Origin: JAYOEY01 sp038120295
GTDB lineage: Bacteria; Pseudomonadota; Alphaproteobacteria; MPNO01; UBA2964
DNA length: 57,427 nucleotides
Direction: 5' to 3'
Assembly (NCBI GenBank): GCA_038120295.1
Contig: JAYOLL010000024.1
Coordinates: forward strand, 1 to 57,427
Shown: in pieces, positions 1 to 8,197 of the stretch
Position numbering within the stretch: the first letter of the stretch is position 1
How the letters are laid out: each line of letters begins with the position of its first letter
Notes under the pieces: generated by a model
The model's database searches: none
Told to the model about the DNA's origin: nothing
Seen by the model: the letters and a program-made list of their open reading frames with translations, nothing else
Position numbers and translations under genes: made by a program

Positions 1-51
1 TTGTGCCCCGCCCGCCCGCATAGGTCCAATGGGTGCTGGTGGGGAGGCGCG

Positions 52-65
52 CCCCCCCCCCCCCC
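52..65. repeat. Run of 14 cytosines
   Basis: An uninterrupted C homopolymer between coding regions near the window edge. Such runs are prone to length error in sequencing and to slippage in vivo. No reading frame appears to depend on it within the window. Confidence 0.8.
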
Positions 66-72
66 GGCTAAG

Positions 73-115
73 TGGTGGGGTTTGCCCCCACCATCCACTT
101 TTTTCCTTTTTTCTG
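73..115 (+). terminator. Candidate rho-independent terminator of an upstream plus-strand gene
   Basis: An 8-bp stem (TGGTGGGG at 73-80, CCCCACCA at 86-93, 5-base loop) is followed after five bases by two runs of six T. It would end a plus-strand transcript entering from outside the window. The gap between stem and T tract makes it imperfect. Confidence 0.45.
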
Positions 116-123
116 GCGGCAAA

Positions 124-157
124 GAAAACTCATGGATGGTCGGCCTTCGCCGACCAT
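124..157 (-). terminator. Candidate terminator of the ornithine cyclodeaminase-like gene
   Basis: A perfect 9-bp hairpin (ATGGTCGGC at 136-144, GCCGACCAT at 149-157, four-base loop) lies just past the stop codon of the minus-strand gene. Read on the minus strand it is followed, seven bases later, by TTTTCTTT. The weak, displaced T tract lowers confidence. Confidence 0.4.
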
Positions 158-186
158 GACGGGATGAATGCGATCCCGCTGCCGGA

Positions 187-1230
187 CTAAATCTCCATCC
201 CGATGCCCGCCTCGACCGCCTTGTCATGGGCGAGCTTGCCGAGCGCCATGTAGCCGACGCCCTGGTCCGAATTCTGTTTGAACAAAGTGATCTGATCGTC
301 CGACGTGCGGCCTTCGGCCTGGCCGGTCAGGATCTCGCTGAGCTGGCACATGTCGTCCCATGAGACGAGGCCGCGCTCGACCGGTTCGAACAGGTCGCCG
401 TGCTCGTCGATGATCGCCTGTTCGGTCAGCACCGTCAGGATCACGTCGGAGCGGGCCACGACATCGTCGTCGAGTTCGCGGCGGCGGGCCTTCAGCCCCG
501 CCTGTTCCTTCACGCCCTTGTTGGAGTTGACGATGGAGGTCACGTGCTGGCCCGGCTCCAGCCACTCGCCCTTGAGGACCGGCACGTTGCTGCCGGTGGC
601 GCAGCAGATGATGTCGGCGCCTTCGGCGACCGCCTCCGGCGCGTCCACGGCCTTTAGCCGCGCGTTAGTAAGGGGCTGCATCTGGCGGATAAAGGCGGCG
701 CGGTTTTCTTCGCTGCGGCTGTAGACCCGCACTTCCTCGATGGGGTGGGTGGTGCAGTGGGTGATCAGATGCCGCCGCGCCTGACGCCCGGTGCCGTAGA
801 GCCCGAGGATTCGGCTGTCGGGCCGCGCCAGCAGGTTGGTGCCGACCGCGCTGGTGATCGGCGTTTCGGTGCCGTACCAGTCCTCTTCCGGCTCGAAATC
901 GAACAAGGGCAGCGAGCCGACGATGATGGTCCGGAGCGCCGCCGTCTCGCTGTCATAGACGACATAGACGCGCTTGCCCGCGCCGGCATATTGCTGCGCC
1001 CCGCCATGGAAGGTGAAGCGCTCGACATGGATGAAGGTGCCGGCGACCTCCAGATTGCAGCACCCGCCCGAATGGACGGTGACGCGCCGGTCCTCGTGCT
1101 GCATGCGCGAACGCGGCGCGGAATAGGCGGGAGCTTCGCCCTGATCGCGATAGCCGAGCCGCACCGCCTCGATGGCCTCCTCCAGTGAAATCAGCCCGAC
1201 CAGTTCGTTCGCCTTCAGCAGCAGCGCCAT
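187..1230 (-). CDS. Ornithine cyclodeaminase / mu-crystallin family protein
   Basis: The 347-residue protein has the usual length and layout of this NAD(P)-dependent family: an N-terminal dimerisation and substrate region and a central Rossmann domain whose glycine-rich loop (GLYGTGRQARRHL, about residues 143-155) is intact. Family members deaminate ornithine to proline, reduce cyclic imines, or act as alanine or lysine dehydrogenases; the substrate here cannot be told from sequence. It sits alone on the minus strand, divergent from the broken thioredoxin gene. The start is supported by a purine-rich stretch (AGGGGAGAGAACG) just upstream. A role in amino-acid catabolism is inferred. Confidence 0.85.
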   Translation of the reverse strand: MALLLKANELVGLISLEEAIEAVRLGYRDQGEAPAYSAPRSRMQHEDRRVTVHSGGCCNLEVAGTFIHVERFTFHGGAQQYAGAGKRVYVVYDSETAALRTIIVGSLPLFDFEPEEDWYGTETPITSAVGTNLLARPDSRILGLYGTGRQARRHLITHCTTHPIEEVRVYSRSEENRAAFIRQMQPLTNARLKAVDAPEAVAEGADIICCATGSNVPVLKGEWLEPGQHVTSIVNSNKGVKEQAGLKARRRELDDDVVARSDVILTVLTEQAIIDEHGDLFEPVERGLVSWDDMCQLSEILTGQAEGRTSDDQITLFKQNSDQGVGYMALGKLAHDKAVEAGIGMEI

Positions 1231-1297
1231 CGTTCTCTCCCCTTGATCTCGCGCTCATGTGAACGCGCGTTATTCAGTTTGCCGCTATTCTCGCTCA

Positions 1298-1842
1298 ATG
1301 AAGCGCATCCTGCCAGCGATCGTCCTGTTGCTTTTTGCCGCGCCCGCCTGGGCGGGGGAGGCCGAGCTGACGGCTGACATTCGCGCGATGCTTGCCGGCC
1401 TGCCGCCGCTGGCGGGCAAGAAGGTCACCGCCGAAACCTGAAGGGCAGGGTGGTCCTGGTGACGTTCTTCGCCAGCTGGTGCCCGCCCTGTCACAAGGAA
1501 TTCCGGCATCTGAACGATCTCCATGCGGAATTCGGGCGGAAAGGGTTCCGGATCGTCTCGATCAACCAGTTCGAGGATTACGCCGGACCGGACCCCGGTG
1601 AGGACCGGCTCAACCGGTTTCTGGAGCAGTACAATCCCCGTTTTTCGGTCGTACGGGGCGGCGAAGCGGTCGGAAAGGCATTCGAGGACGTTCAGCGGAT
1701 TCCGACTGTTTTCATTTTCGACCGAACAGGCGCGAAACGCTTCCACTTCATCCACAAACAGGGCGCGACCAAAATGAACCCGACGATTTGAGAGCTGCGC
1801 GCCGTGCTGAACGAGCTTTTCGGGAGCGGTCAGCCCCAGTAG
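1298..1842 (+). pseudogene. TlpA-like periplasmic thioredoxin, disrupted by a frameshift and an internal stop
   Basis: The reading starts with a signal peptide (MKRILPAIVLLLFAAPAWA) in one frame and stops at 1439-1441. The thioredoxin domain then continues in another frame from about 1440, with the active site FASWCPPCHKEF and the cis-proline segment RIPTVFIFDR. A single missing base near 1435-1440 would rejoin the two parts. A second lesion is a TGA at 1789-1791; reading through it in the same frame gives a natural helical end (ELRAVLNELFG) to a stop at 1840-1842. TlpA/ResA-family proteins reduce disulfides in the periplasm, often for cytochrome or copper-site assembly. The redox motif is still perfect, so decay is recent or these are sequence errors. 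The tail overlaps the convergent CopD-like gene by 13 bases. Confidence 0.75.
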
Positions 1843-2285
1843 CGCCCGGCGACGCCAAACCCCGAATTGATCAGCCCGATCCAGAGATTGGTCGTCACCA
1901 GGATACGGATTGCGTTGAGCTGCTTGCCGGCTTCGGGAATGTCGTTCGCCGCCAGCGCCCTGCGGAATCGCGCGTAAGGCGCGAACCACAGATGCAGGAA
2001 GATCAGGATCATCACCCAGCCGAGCCCGTGCATGATATGGAGCGTAAAGGGCAGGTCGGCGAACCCTGCATAAACGCCGAAGACCATGTAGTACCCGGTC
2101 GCCGGCAGGATCACGACTGAGATCCAGACCCATGGGAAGAATTTCGGAAAGGCCCGGCCCCAGAGCCTGACGCGGTCGGCCGGCTCCATCGGACCCGCGG
2201 CGAGCCGCATGATGTAGACGGCGAAAAACATGCCGCCCACCCAGACGATTGCCGCCAGAAGATGCAGGATAACGAATGCGCCCAT
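1830..2285 (-). CDS. CopD-like integral membrane protein
   Basis: This 151-residue protein has about four hydrophobic segments. The first opens with FVILHLLAAIVWVGGMFFAVY, where a histidine and the WVGGMFF pattern match the CopD/YphA-like family of small membrane proteins, some of which handle copper or bind heme. A second histidine pair (HIMHGLGW) lies near residue 85. It converges with the TlpA-like gene, a plausible partner, since thioredoxins of that group and CopD proteins both appear in metal-centre assembly. Function is inferred from family only. It is divergent from moxR across a short 98-base gap. Confidence 0.65.
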   Translation of the reverse strand: MGAFVILHLLAAIVWVGGMFFAVYIMRLAAGPMEPADRVRLWGRAFPKFFPWVWISVVILPATGYYMVFGVYAGFADLPFTLHIMHGLGWVMILIFLHLWFAPYARFRRALAANDIPEAGKQLNAIRILVTTNLWIGLINSGFGVAGRYWG

Positions 2286-2383
2286 GGTCTTTCCCCCGGT
2301 CTTGATCCCGTTTCGGGCCTGCTCTACGGTCGAGCGACGCCCGGACGGGCAATGGTTTCAACCTGTGCAGGACAGCCCCACCC

Positions 2384-3223
2384 ATGAAGTTTACCGGAAC
2401 AGAGAGCTATGTCACGACCGACGATCTCAACATGGCGGTCAACGCCGCCGTCGCGCTCGAACGGCCGCTCCTGATCAAGGGTGAGCCTGGAACCGGAAAA
2501 ACACTTCTGGCAGAAGAGGTTGCACGGTCTCTCGGAATGCAGCTGTTCCAGTGGCATATCAAATCGACCACCAAGGCGCGGCACGGGCTTTACGAATACG
2601 ACGCTGTTTCGCGCCTGCGCGATTCGCAGCTTGGCGAAGATAAGGTCGGGGATATCCGCAATTACATTGAGAAAGGTCCGCTGTGGCAGGCCTTCGATTG
2701 CGACGAACAGGCAGTTGTCCTGATCGACGAGATCGACAAGGCGGATATCGAGTTTCCCAACGATCTGCTGCAGGAACTCGACCGGATGGAGTTCTACGTT
2801 TACGAAACGCAGGAGACCGTAAAGGCGAAGAAGCGCCCGATCGTGATCATCACCTCGAATAACGAGAAGGAACTGCCCGACGCGTTCCTGCGCCGCTGTT
2901 TCTTCCATTACATCCGCTTTCCGGACAACGAGACGATGGAGAAGATCGTCAAGGTCCATTTCCCGGACATCAAGCAGCGCCTGCTCAGGGAAGCGCTGGA
3001 AGTGTTCTATTCGCTGCGCGAGGTCAACGGGATCAAGAAGAAGCCGTCCACATCGGAACTGCTCGACTGGATCAAGCTGCTGGTGATCGAGGATATCGAC
3101 TCGGAGGCCATCCGAATGGATGCTTCCAAGGCAATCCCGCAGCTTTACGGCGCGCTGCTCAAGAACGAGCAGGATGTTCACATGTTCGAACGCCTGGCGT
3201 TCCTGTCCCGCCGCCAGGGGTGA
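2384..3223 (+). CDS. MoxR-family AAA+ ATPase
   Basis: A 279-residue AAA+ ATPase with Walker A GEPGTGKT (residues 33-40), Walker B VVLIDEID (111-118), sensor-1 asparagines in TSNNEKELPDAFLRR (157-171) and the arginine-finger region. MoxR ATPases work with VWA-domain proteins as chaperones that insert cofactors or mature enzyme complexes; CoxD/CoxE of carbon monoxide dehydrogenase is one example. The expected VWA partner is at 4474-5685, but a TctC gene lies between them. A hairpin follows the stop codon. The start codon is the only good ATG at the domain edge; the AGGA upstream is rather far from it. Confidence 0.9.
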   Translation: MKFTGTESYVTTDDLNMAVNAAVALERPLLIKGEPGTGKTLLAEEVARSLGMQLFQWHIKSTTKARHGLYEYDAVSRLRDSQLGEDKVGDIRNYIEKGPLWQAFDCDEQAVVLIDEIDKADIEFPNDLLQELDRMEFYVYETQETVKAKKRPIVIITSNNEKELPDAFLRRCFFHYIRFPDNETMEKIVKVHFPDIKQRLLREALEVFYSLREVNGIKKKPSTSELLDWIKLLVIEDIDSEAIRMDASKAIPQLYGALLKNEQDVHMFERLAFLSRRQG

Positions 3224-3232
3224 GGGGGCCTG

Positions 3233-3252
3233 CTTGCCAGATCGCTGGCAAG
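3233..3252. other. 8-bp hairpin between moxR and the TctC gene
   Basis: CTTGCCAG (3233-3240) and CTGGCAAG (3245-3252) form a perfect stem with a four-base loop ten bases after the moxR stop codon. No strong T tract follows, so it may be an mRNA-stability hairpin or a partial terminator that lowers expression of what follows. Confidence 0.5.
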
Positions 3253-3307
3253 GGTGTCTAATTTCTCCGTGGTCGATTTTCCGGCCTGAATTTCAGGGAG
3301 AAATTAT

Positions 3308-4378
3308 ATGCAACATGGTTATACGCGCGCCCTCGCGGCGGGGATTGCGGCTGCGGTCGTTTCGGTATCCTCGGCACAGGCCGACGACAAGGCTGTCGCC
3401 GATTTTTACAAGAACAAGACCGTCACGGTGGTGATCGGCTCCGGCATGGGGGGGAGCTATGGACTCTACGGCCAACTGACGTCGCAGTTCCTGGGCCCCC
3501 ATATTCCGGGCAAACCGCGCATGGTCATCCAGAGCATGCCCGGCGGCGGCGGCATGAAGGCGCTCGGTTATGCCTATAACGTTGCGCCGCAGGACGGCTC
3601 GGTCGTGCTCGGCACCCATCAGGAAGTGCTGCAGGAGACCGTCCTGAACCCGAAGGCGAAGTTTGACGTCCGTAACTTCCGCTGGCTGGGCAGGTATGTC
3701 GGCGTGGAATATGTCGGGTTCGTTTCCGGCAAGAAGGGCGTCAAGACGCTCGACCAGGCGCGCAAGGAGCAGGTCATCTTCGGCGCGACCGGCGCCCGGG
3801 CGGCCAACGCGCTCGGCCCGCTGGCGTTCAACCGGTTCGCCGGCACCAACTTCAAGGTGGTCGCCGGGTACAAGGGTACGTCGGAAATGTTCACAGCCGT
3901 GCAGCGCGGCGAACTGGATGCCGTGACGGCGACCTGGGTCGTGATGAAGGCGTTCCACATGCCGAAGATCAAGAGCGGTGCGCTGGTGCCGGTCTTTACC
4001 TGGGCGCTTGAGCGTCTTCCGGAATATCCGGACGTGCCCGCCATTACCGAATTCGGCAGCAATGACGAGGAAAAGAAGTTCCTCAATTTCTGGGCTTCGG
4101 GCGGCATGATCGGCCGTTCCGCCTATATGCCGCCGAATGTCCCGGCTGACCGTCTTGCCGCGCTTCGCAAGGGCTGGGATGCGATGGTCGCATCGAAGGA
4201 ATTCCGCGAGGGCGCTGCGAAACGGCGCGCGTCGCTGAACATCATGCGAGGCGAGGAGATCGAGAAACGCATCGCCAAGGTGATGCAGATGTCGGATACG
4301 GATATAGCAGCGGCGCGCCGGATTTACGGCGAACTGCTGAAATCGGCCCGCTCGGCGCCGAAACGCGTGAAGAAGTAA
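3308..4378 (+). CDS. TctC/Bug-family solute-binding protein
   Basis: A 356-residue protein with a signal peptide cleaved after SSAQA and a mature start typical of the tripartite tricarboxylate transporter receptor family: KNKTVTVVIGSGMGGSYG, then the IPGKPRMVIQSMPGGGGMKA signature. Such proteins bind carboxylates or other small organic acids in the periplasm. No TctA or TctB membrane subunits are in the window, so it is an orphan receptor. A good AGGGAG ribosome site precedes the ATG. It is inserted between the moxR and VWA genes. A paralogue lies at 11767-12801, and a strong terminator follows at 4401. Confidence 0.85.
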   Translation: MQHGYTRALAAGIAAAVVSVSSAQADDKAVADFYKNKTVTVVIGSGMGGSYGLYGQLTSQFLGPHIPGKPRMVIQSMPGGGGMKALGYAYNVAPQDGSVVLGTHQEVLQETVLNPKAKFDVRNFRWLGRYVGVEYVGFVSGKKGVKTLDQARKEQVIFGATGARAANALGPLAFNRFAGTNFKVVAGYKGTSEMFTAVQRGELDAVTATWVVMKAFHMPKIKSGALVPVFTWALERLPEYPDVPAITEFGSNDEEKKFLNFWASGGMIGRSAYMPPNVPADRLAALRKGWDAMVASKEFREGAAKRRASLNIMRGEEIEKRIAKVMQMSDTDIAAARRIYGELLKSARSAPKRVKK

Positions 4379-4400
4379 CGTCGGCGTACATCGTTGCGGA

Positions 4401-4433
4401 AACGGCGGTCTCCCCGGAGGCCGCCGTTTTTCG
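4401..4433 (+). terminator. Rho-independent terminator after the TctC gene
   Basis: A GC-rich inverted repeat (AACGGCGG at 4401-4408, CCGCCGTT at 4421-4428, with further pairing inside) ends in TTTT and more T-rich sequence. It separates the moxR-tctC transcript from the VWA gene that starts 40 bases on, so the VWA gene probably needs its own promoter or read-through. Confidence 0.8.
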
Positions 4434-4473
4434 TTTGTTTCTCGTTACCCGGTGCCCGTGATAGAAACGGAAC

Positions 4474-5685
4474 ATGTTCGTCGAGTTCTTTTACGATCTG
4501 AAGGCCGCCCGGATCCCGGTCACCATCCGGGAATACCTGATGATGCTCGAAGCGCTGGAAGCGGGCGTTTGCGAGTCAAACGTCGACGATTTCTATTTCC
4601 TGGCCCGTTCCGCGCTGGTCAAGGACGAGAAATATTTCGACCGGTTCGATCAGGTCTTCGGTGAGTTCTTCAACGGGCTGATGCGTCAGAGCCGGGAGCT
4701 GTTCGAGGGGGGTATCCCGGAACGCTGGCTGCGCGCGATGACCCAGCGCGTGTTCTCCGAAGAAGAGATCGCAAAGCTGGAGAAGATGGATTTCGACCAG
4801 CTGATGGAAGAGCTCCGCAAGCGGCTGGAGGAACAGAAAGGCGAGCATTCGGGCGGCAACAAGTGGATCGGCACGGGCGGCACCTCTCCGTTCGGCAATT
4901 CGGGCGTCAATCCGGCGGGCGTTCGCATCGGCGGGGAAGGGGGCGGCGGCAGCGCCACCAAGGTCTGGAAGAAGCGTGAATTCCGCAGCCTGACCGGCGA
5001 TGTCGAAATCGGCACCCGTAATATCAAGGTAGCGCTCCGGCGGCTGCGCAAGTTCCTGCGGGAGGGCGCGGAGGACGAGTTCGATCTCGACGGCACGATC
5101 GAAGGCACAGCGAAGAATGCCGGGTTGCTCGATATCCGCATGCGGCCCGAACGCAAGAACCGCGTGAAGGTCCTGCTGTTTATCGATATCGGCGGCACGA
5201 TGGACAGCCATGTGAAAGTGTCGGAAGAGCTGTTCTCGGCGGCGAAGACCGAGTTCAAGCATCTCGAATATTATTACTTCCACAATTTTCTCTATGAGCG
5301 GGTGTGGCGCGACAACAGGCGCGGGCGGAGCGACTACATCCCGACCTGGGACGTGCTGAATACCTATACGTCGGACTACAAGGTGATCTTTATCGGCGAT
5401 GCGACGATGAGCCCGTACGAGGTGACGGAAGTCGGCGGCTCGGTCGAGCACTGGAACGAGGAGGCGGGCGCGGTCTGGATGCAGCGCCTGACCGATCATT
5501 TCCCCGACGTCGTCTGGCTCAACCCGGAAGACCGGCAGCGCTGGCCGCAGACCATGTCGACCCAGCTGATTTTCCGGCTGATGGAAGGCCGCATGTTCCC
5601 GATGACGCTCAACGGGCTCGACCGGGCGATGGACACGCTGCGCAGCCGGTCTGGCGGAGCAATCCGGCCCCTGAGAGTGCACTAG
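4474..5685 (+). CDS. VWA-domain protein, CoxE-like partner of MoxR
   Basis: A 403-residue protein with an N-terminal helical domain (residues 1-125), a glycine-rich linker (125-162) and a C-terminal von Willebrand A domain. The metal-ion-dependent adhesion site reads DIGGTMDSH (from D238) where the canonical motif is DxSxS, so both serines are changed (Gly and Thr). The later aspartate is present in GDATM (D309). Proteins with this layout are encoded beside MoxR ATPases in many alphaproteobacteria and are thought to act together in complex assembly; the client is unknown. The pair is separated here by a TctC gene and a terminator. Confidence 0.85.
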   Translation: MFVEFFYDLKAARIPVTIREYLMMLEALEAGVCESNVDDFYFLARSALVKDEKYFDRFDQVFGEFFNGLMRQSRELFEGGIPERWLRAMTQRVFSEEEIAKLEKMDFDQLMEELRKRLEEQKGEHSGGNKWIGTGGTSPFGNSGVNPAGVRIGGEGGGGSATKVWKKREFRSLTGDVEIGTRNIKVALRRLRKFLREGAEDEFDLDGTIEGTAKNAGLLDIRMRPERKNRVKVLLFIDIGGTMDSHVKVSEELFSAAKTEFKHLEYYYFHNFLYERVWRDNRRGRSDYIPTWDVLNTYTSDYKVIFIGDATMSPYEVTEVGGSVEHWNEEAGAVWMQRLTDHFPDVVWLNPEDRQRWPQTMSTQLIFRLMEGRMFPMTLNGLDRAMDTLRSRSGGAIRPLRVH

Positions 5686-5709
5686 GGACGCATTCAGGAG
5701 GAGAAGGTC

Positions 5710-6066
5710 ATGCCGATCCTGAGAGAAAACGACGGGCAACTCGATAGTTTCGAAGGGGGAGCGACCTATCGCACGCTGGTCGGCGATGACAAGGGCTCGA
5801 CGCCGCTACGCGTGGGCGTTCAGACCTCGCCGCCGGGCTTCAATACCGGATCGCACTACCATCCCTATCTCGAAGTGGTGACCGTGCTTTCCGGCGACGG
5901 GGAAGCTTGGATCGAGGGAGAAGGCGACCCGCAGCCGATCGCTACGGGCGATACGATGGTTTTTCCGCCGAATGCCAGACACTGGTTCCGAACGGTGGGC
6001 GACGGAAACCTGGTGACCTGCGGCATTCACGCGTCGCCTGACCGCATCGTTCTGCGCGAGGACTAG
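5710..6066 (+). CDS. Single-domain cupin protein
   Basis: A 118-residue cupin with the two conserved boxes: motif 1 as GSHYHPYLEVVTVLSGDGEA and motif 2 around GDTMVFPPNARHWFRT. The HYH, glutamate and final histidine are the usual metal ligands. Small cupins can be isomerases, dioxygenases or sugar or amine binding proteins, and nothing here decides which. A very strong ribosome site (AGGAGG at 5696-5701) precedes the ATG. It starts 24 bases after the VWA gene and is probably co-transcribed with it. It converges with the LLM oxidoreductase gene. Confidence 0.8.
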   Translation: MPILRENDGQLDSFEGGATYRTLVGDDKGSTPLRVGVQTSPPGFNTGSHYHPYLEVVTVLSGDGEAWIEGEGDPQPIATGDTMVFPPNARHWFRTVGDGNLVTCGIHASPDRIVLRED

Positions 6067-6075
6067 GCATTTTCG

Positions 6076-7077
6076 CTATTTCAGGATGGGCATGACGTGA
6101 TCGGCGAACAGCCGGACCGTACGGAACGTCTCATCCACCGTCTGGTCGCCGAATGCGAACTGGCTGACGAGATAATTGACGCCAGACGTCTCGCAGGCGT
6201 CTTTCAGGAAGGCCGCGACCTGGTCGGGCGTGCCGGCGAAGGCGCGCCCTTCGGCGACGATCCCGTCCCAGTCGGTCGGGCGCTGATGGCGCGGTACGGT
6301 GCCGTTGCGCCGGAACAGATAGTTGAAGCTGTCATGCCAGACAGGGTAGGAGCGTCTTGCGACGGACAGCGCCTCATCCTCATCCTCGGCGATGACGATG
6401 AAATAGCTGATGCCGATGCAGGGTTCGGGCGCGTCGCCGTTCTTCTCGCGCCAGGCCGCGCGGTATGAATCGACGTATTCGCCTGTCTCCTCCGCGCTGT
6501 CGAGGCTGATGACGTTGAACCCTTCGCGCGCGACGCGAGCGGCGCTTTCGACCGAATGGATGCCGTACCACATCGGCGGGTACGGCTTCTGGCGCGGCTC
6601 AAGGCAGAGCGGGACCCTGTCGAAACTGTAGTACTTGCCGTTGTAATTTAATTCGCCGGTCTGCAACGCGTCGAGAATGATCGCATTGGTTTCCTGGTAG
6701 ACGGGTTCCATCTCTTCCCGCTCGACGTTCCAGAACGATGCTTCGATGGGGGAAGCGCCACGCCCGAAACCCAGTTCGAACCGGCCGCCGCTCATCTGGT
6801 CGATCATGCAGATTTCCTCGGCCAGTCGGAGCGGGTGATAGAGAGGCGCGGCGAAGATCATCGGCCCGAAACGGATATTCTTCGTCCGCTGGCTGACGGC
6901 GGCCAGATAGACGCTGGGCGAGGCGGACATGCCGAGCGGCGTTCCGTGATGCTCGGCCACATGATATCGGTCGATGCCGATTTCGTCGTACAGTTCGACG
7001 ATGCGCAGCCGATCCTCGTAATAGGCGTGCAGATCGTCCCGCGCGCGATCCACATGGTCGAAGACGCCGAATTCCAT
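6076..7077 (-). CDS. LLM-class flavin-dependent oxidoreductase
   Basis: A 333-residue bacterial-luciferase-like TIM-barrel protein. Recognisable segments are the start MEFGVFDHVDRA, the YHVAEHHG histidine motif near residues 39-46, GPMIFAAPLYHPLRLAEEICMID, and GGRFELGFGRGASPIE. Family members use reduced FMN or F420 to oxygenate small organic substrates. No flavin reductase gene is near, so reduced flavin would have to come from elsewhere. The gene stands alone on the minus strand between a convergent cupin gene and the metallo-hydrolase gene, whose terminator lies just upstream. Substrate unknown. Confidence 0.85.
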   Translation of the reverse strand: MEFGVFDHVDRARDDLHAYYEDRLRIVELYDEIGIDRYHVAEHHGTPLGMSASPSVYLAAVSQRTKNIRFGPMIFAAPLYHPLRLAEEICMIDQMSGGRFELGFGRGASPIEASFWNVEREEMEPVYQETNAIILDALQTGELNYNGKYYSFDRVPLCLEPRQKPYPPMWYGIHSVESAARVAREGFNVISLDSAEETGEYVDSYRAAWREKNGDAPEPCIGISYFIVIAEDEDEALSVARRSYPVWHDSFNYLFRRNGTVPRHQRPTDWDGIVAEGRAFAGTPDQVAAFLKDACETSGVNYLVSQFAFGDQTVDETFRTVRLFADHVMPILK

Positions 7078-7121
7078 AGCCGCTCCTTACGTTATTTTTC
7101 CGATGATCCTATGATAGCGGG

Positions 7122-7152
7122 CAAAAGAAAACCCCGCCCGGTATGGGCGGGG
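7122..7152 (-). terminator. Rho-independent terminator of the metallo-beta-lactamase-fold gene
   Basis: An 8-bp GC stem (7132-7139 with 7145-7152, five-base loop) is followed on the minus strand by TTTTCTTTT. It lies just after the stop codon of the minus-strand gene ending at 7205 and before the LLM gene start at 7077. Confidence 0.8.
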
Positions 7153-7204
7153 TAGGCGCCAGCAGGGGCGGTGTGCTTTCGGTTTCTCTCCGATTGCGAC
7201 GCTG

Positions 7205-8071
7205 TTACTGCGTCGCGCGCCGCTGAAGCGCAATCCGTGCATACATGCCCTCGATATTCAGCGGCAACCAGGCATCGTACTGGCTCCACCCGGCGTATCT
7301 GGGAAGCTTTATATCCGCCTTGAGCTGGTCGAGCGACTTGCCTGCGCGGACGCCGGCCAGAACGGCATCGTAAAGATCTTCGACATACTGTCGGTGATCG
7401 CTTACGTCCGACGGTTTGCCGAGACCGCCATGCCCCGGCGCCAGAATATCGAAATCCATGTTCTCGACCATTCGCAACTGGTCGATCAGGTCGGGGATGT
7501 AGCTGTCGCTGAGGGTCATGTAGGGCAGTCGCCGGACCGAGACGAAATCGACTGCAAACAGCACGCGTTCCCGCGGAAACCGGATCACAATGCTGTTGTC
7601 GGAATGACCCCTGCCGACATAAACGAGTTCGATATCCCGCCCGCCGAGATGAATCGTCATCCCGTCGGAAAAGGTGAGGGTCGGCGGCGGAGTCGGGCGC
7701 TTCTCGCCGATCATGGCCGCGCGGGTGTTTTCGTGACCGACGATGGTAGCCGTATCGGCGAAGACCTCGCCGCCCGCGCTGTGGTCCTGGTGGTCGTGGC
7801 TGTAGACCAGATACTTGATCGGCTTGTTGAACCGCTTGGCGATCTCCGCCTTCAGCCATTTCGCGGCGTCGGCATTGATCGGGTCCGTTACCAGAACGCC
7901 TTCTTCGGTGACGTAGAAGACCGAGAAATGAAAATTGTTCTGGAACCGGTAGACATCGCCGGCGATCTTGGTAATCGAGCGCTTCGGCGCCTTCTGGGCG
8001 CTCGCCGCACCGATGGAGAAAGCCAGTAAAAACGCCAGGCCGATAGCGCCCAGCCGGTGTGCAAAATTCAT
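7205..8071 (-). CDS. Exported metallo-beta-lactamase-fold hydrolase
   Basis: A 288-residue protein with a signal peptide (cleavage near IGAASAQ) and an MBL fold. The zinc motif is YSHDHQDHS (about residues 90-98); further ligands are GHEN, GRGHSDNS, the aspartate in LFAVDF, and the histidine in LAPGHGGLG. This binuclear zinc set fits the quinoprotein-relay-associated and related periplasmic MBL hydrolases as well as B3-like enzymes, and nothing marks it as a true beta-lactamase. Export points to the periplasm. Alone in its unit, with its own terminator. Confidence 0.85.
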   Translation of the reverse strand: MNFAHRLGAIGLAFLLAFSIGAASAQKAPKRSITKIAGDVYRFQNNFHFSVFYVTEEGVLVTDPINADAAKWLKAEIAKRFNKPIKYLVYSHDHQDHSAGGEVFADTATIVGHENTRAAMIGEKRPTPPPTLTFSDGMTIHLGGRDIELVYVGRGHSDNSIVIRFPRERVLFAVDFVSVRRLPYMTLSDSYIPDLIDQLRMVENMDFDILAPGHGGLGKPSDVSDHRQYVEDLYDAVLAGVRAGKSLDQLKADIKLPRYAGWSQYDAWLPLNIEGMYARIALQRRATQ

Positions 8072-8197
8072 TATCGAACTCCCCGGTTGATGGTCTCAGA
8101 TTGGCAGTCTCGCCAATCGACTATGTAGGCTCAAATCACAAGCCTGTTATAAGAACAGGTCCGAAGGCCGGGTAATCCGCGAGCAGGGAACAATTCC

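Noticed and set aside
7205..8071. Antibiotic-resistance metallo-beta-lactamase
   Set aside because: The HxHxDH fold is shared by many hydrolases; nothing in the sequence points to beta-lactam hydrolysis and no resistance context is present.
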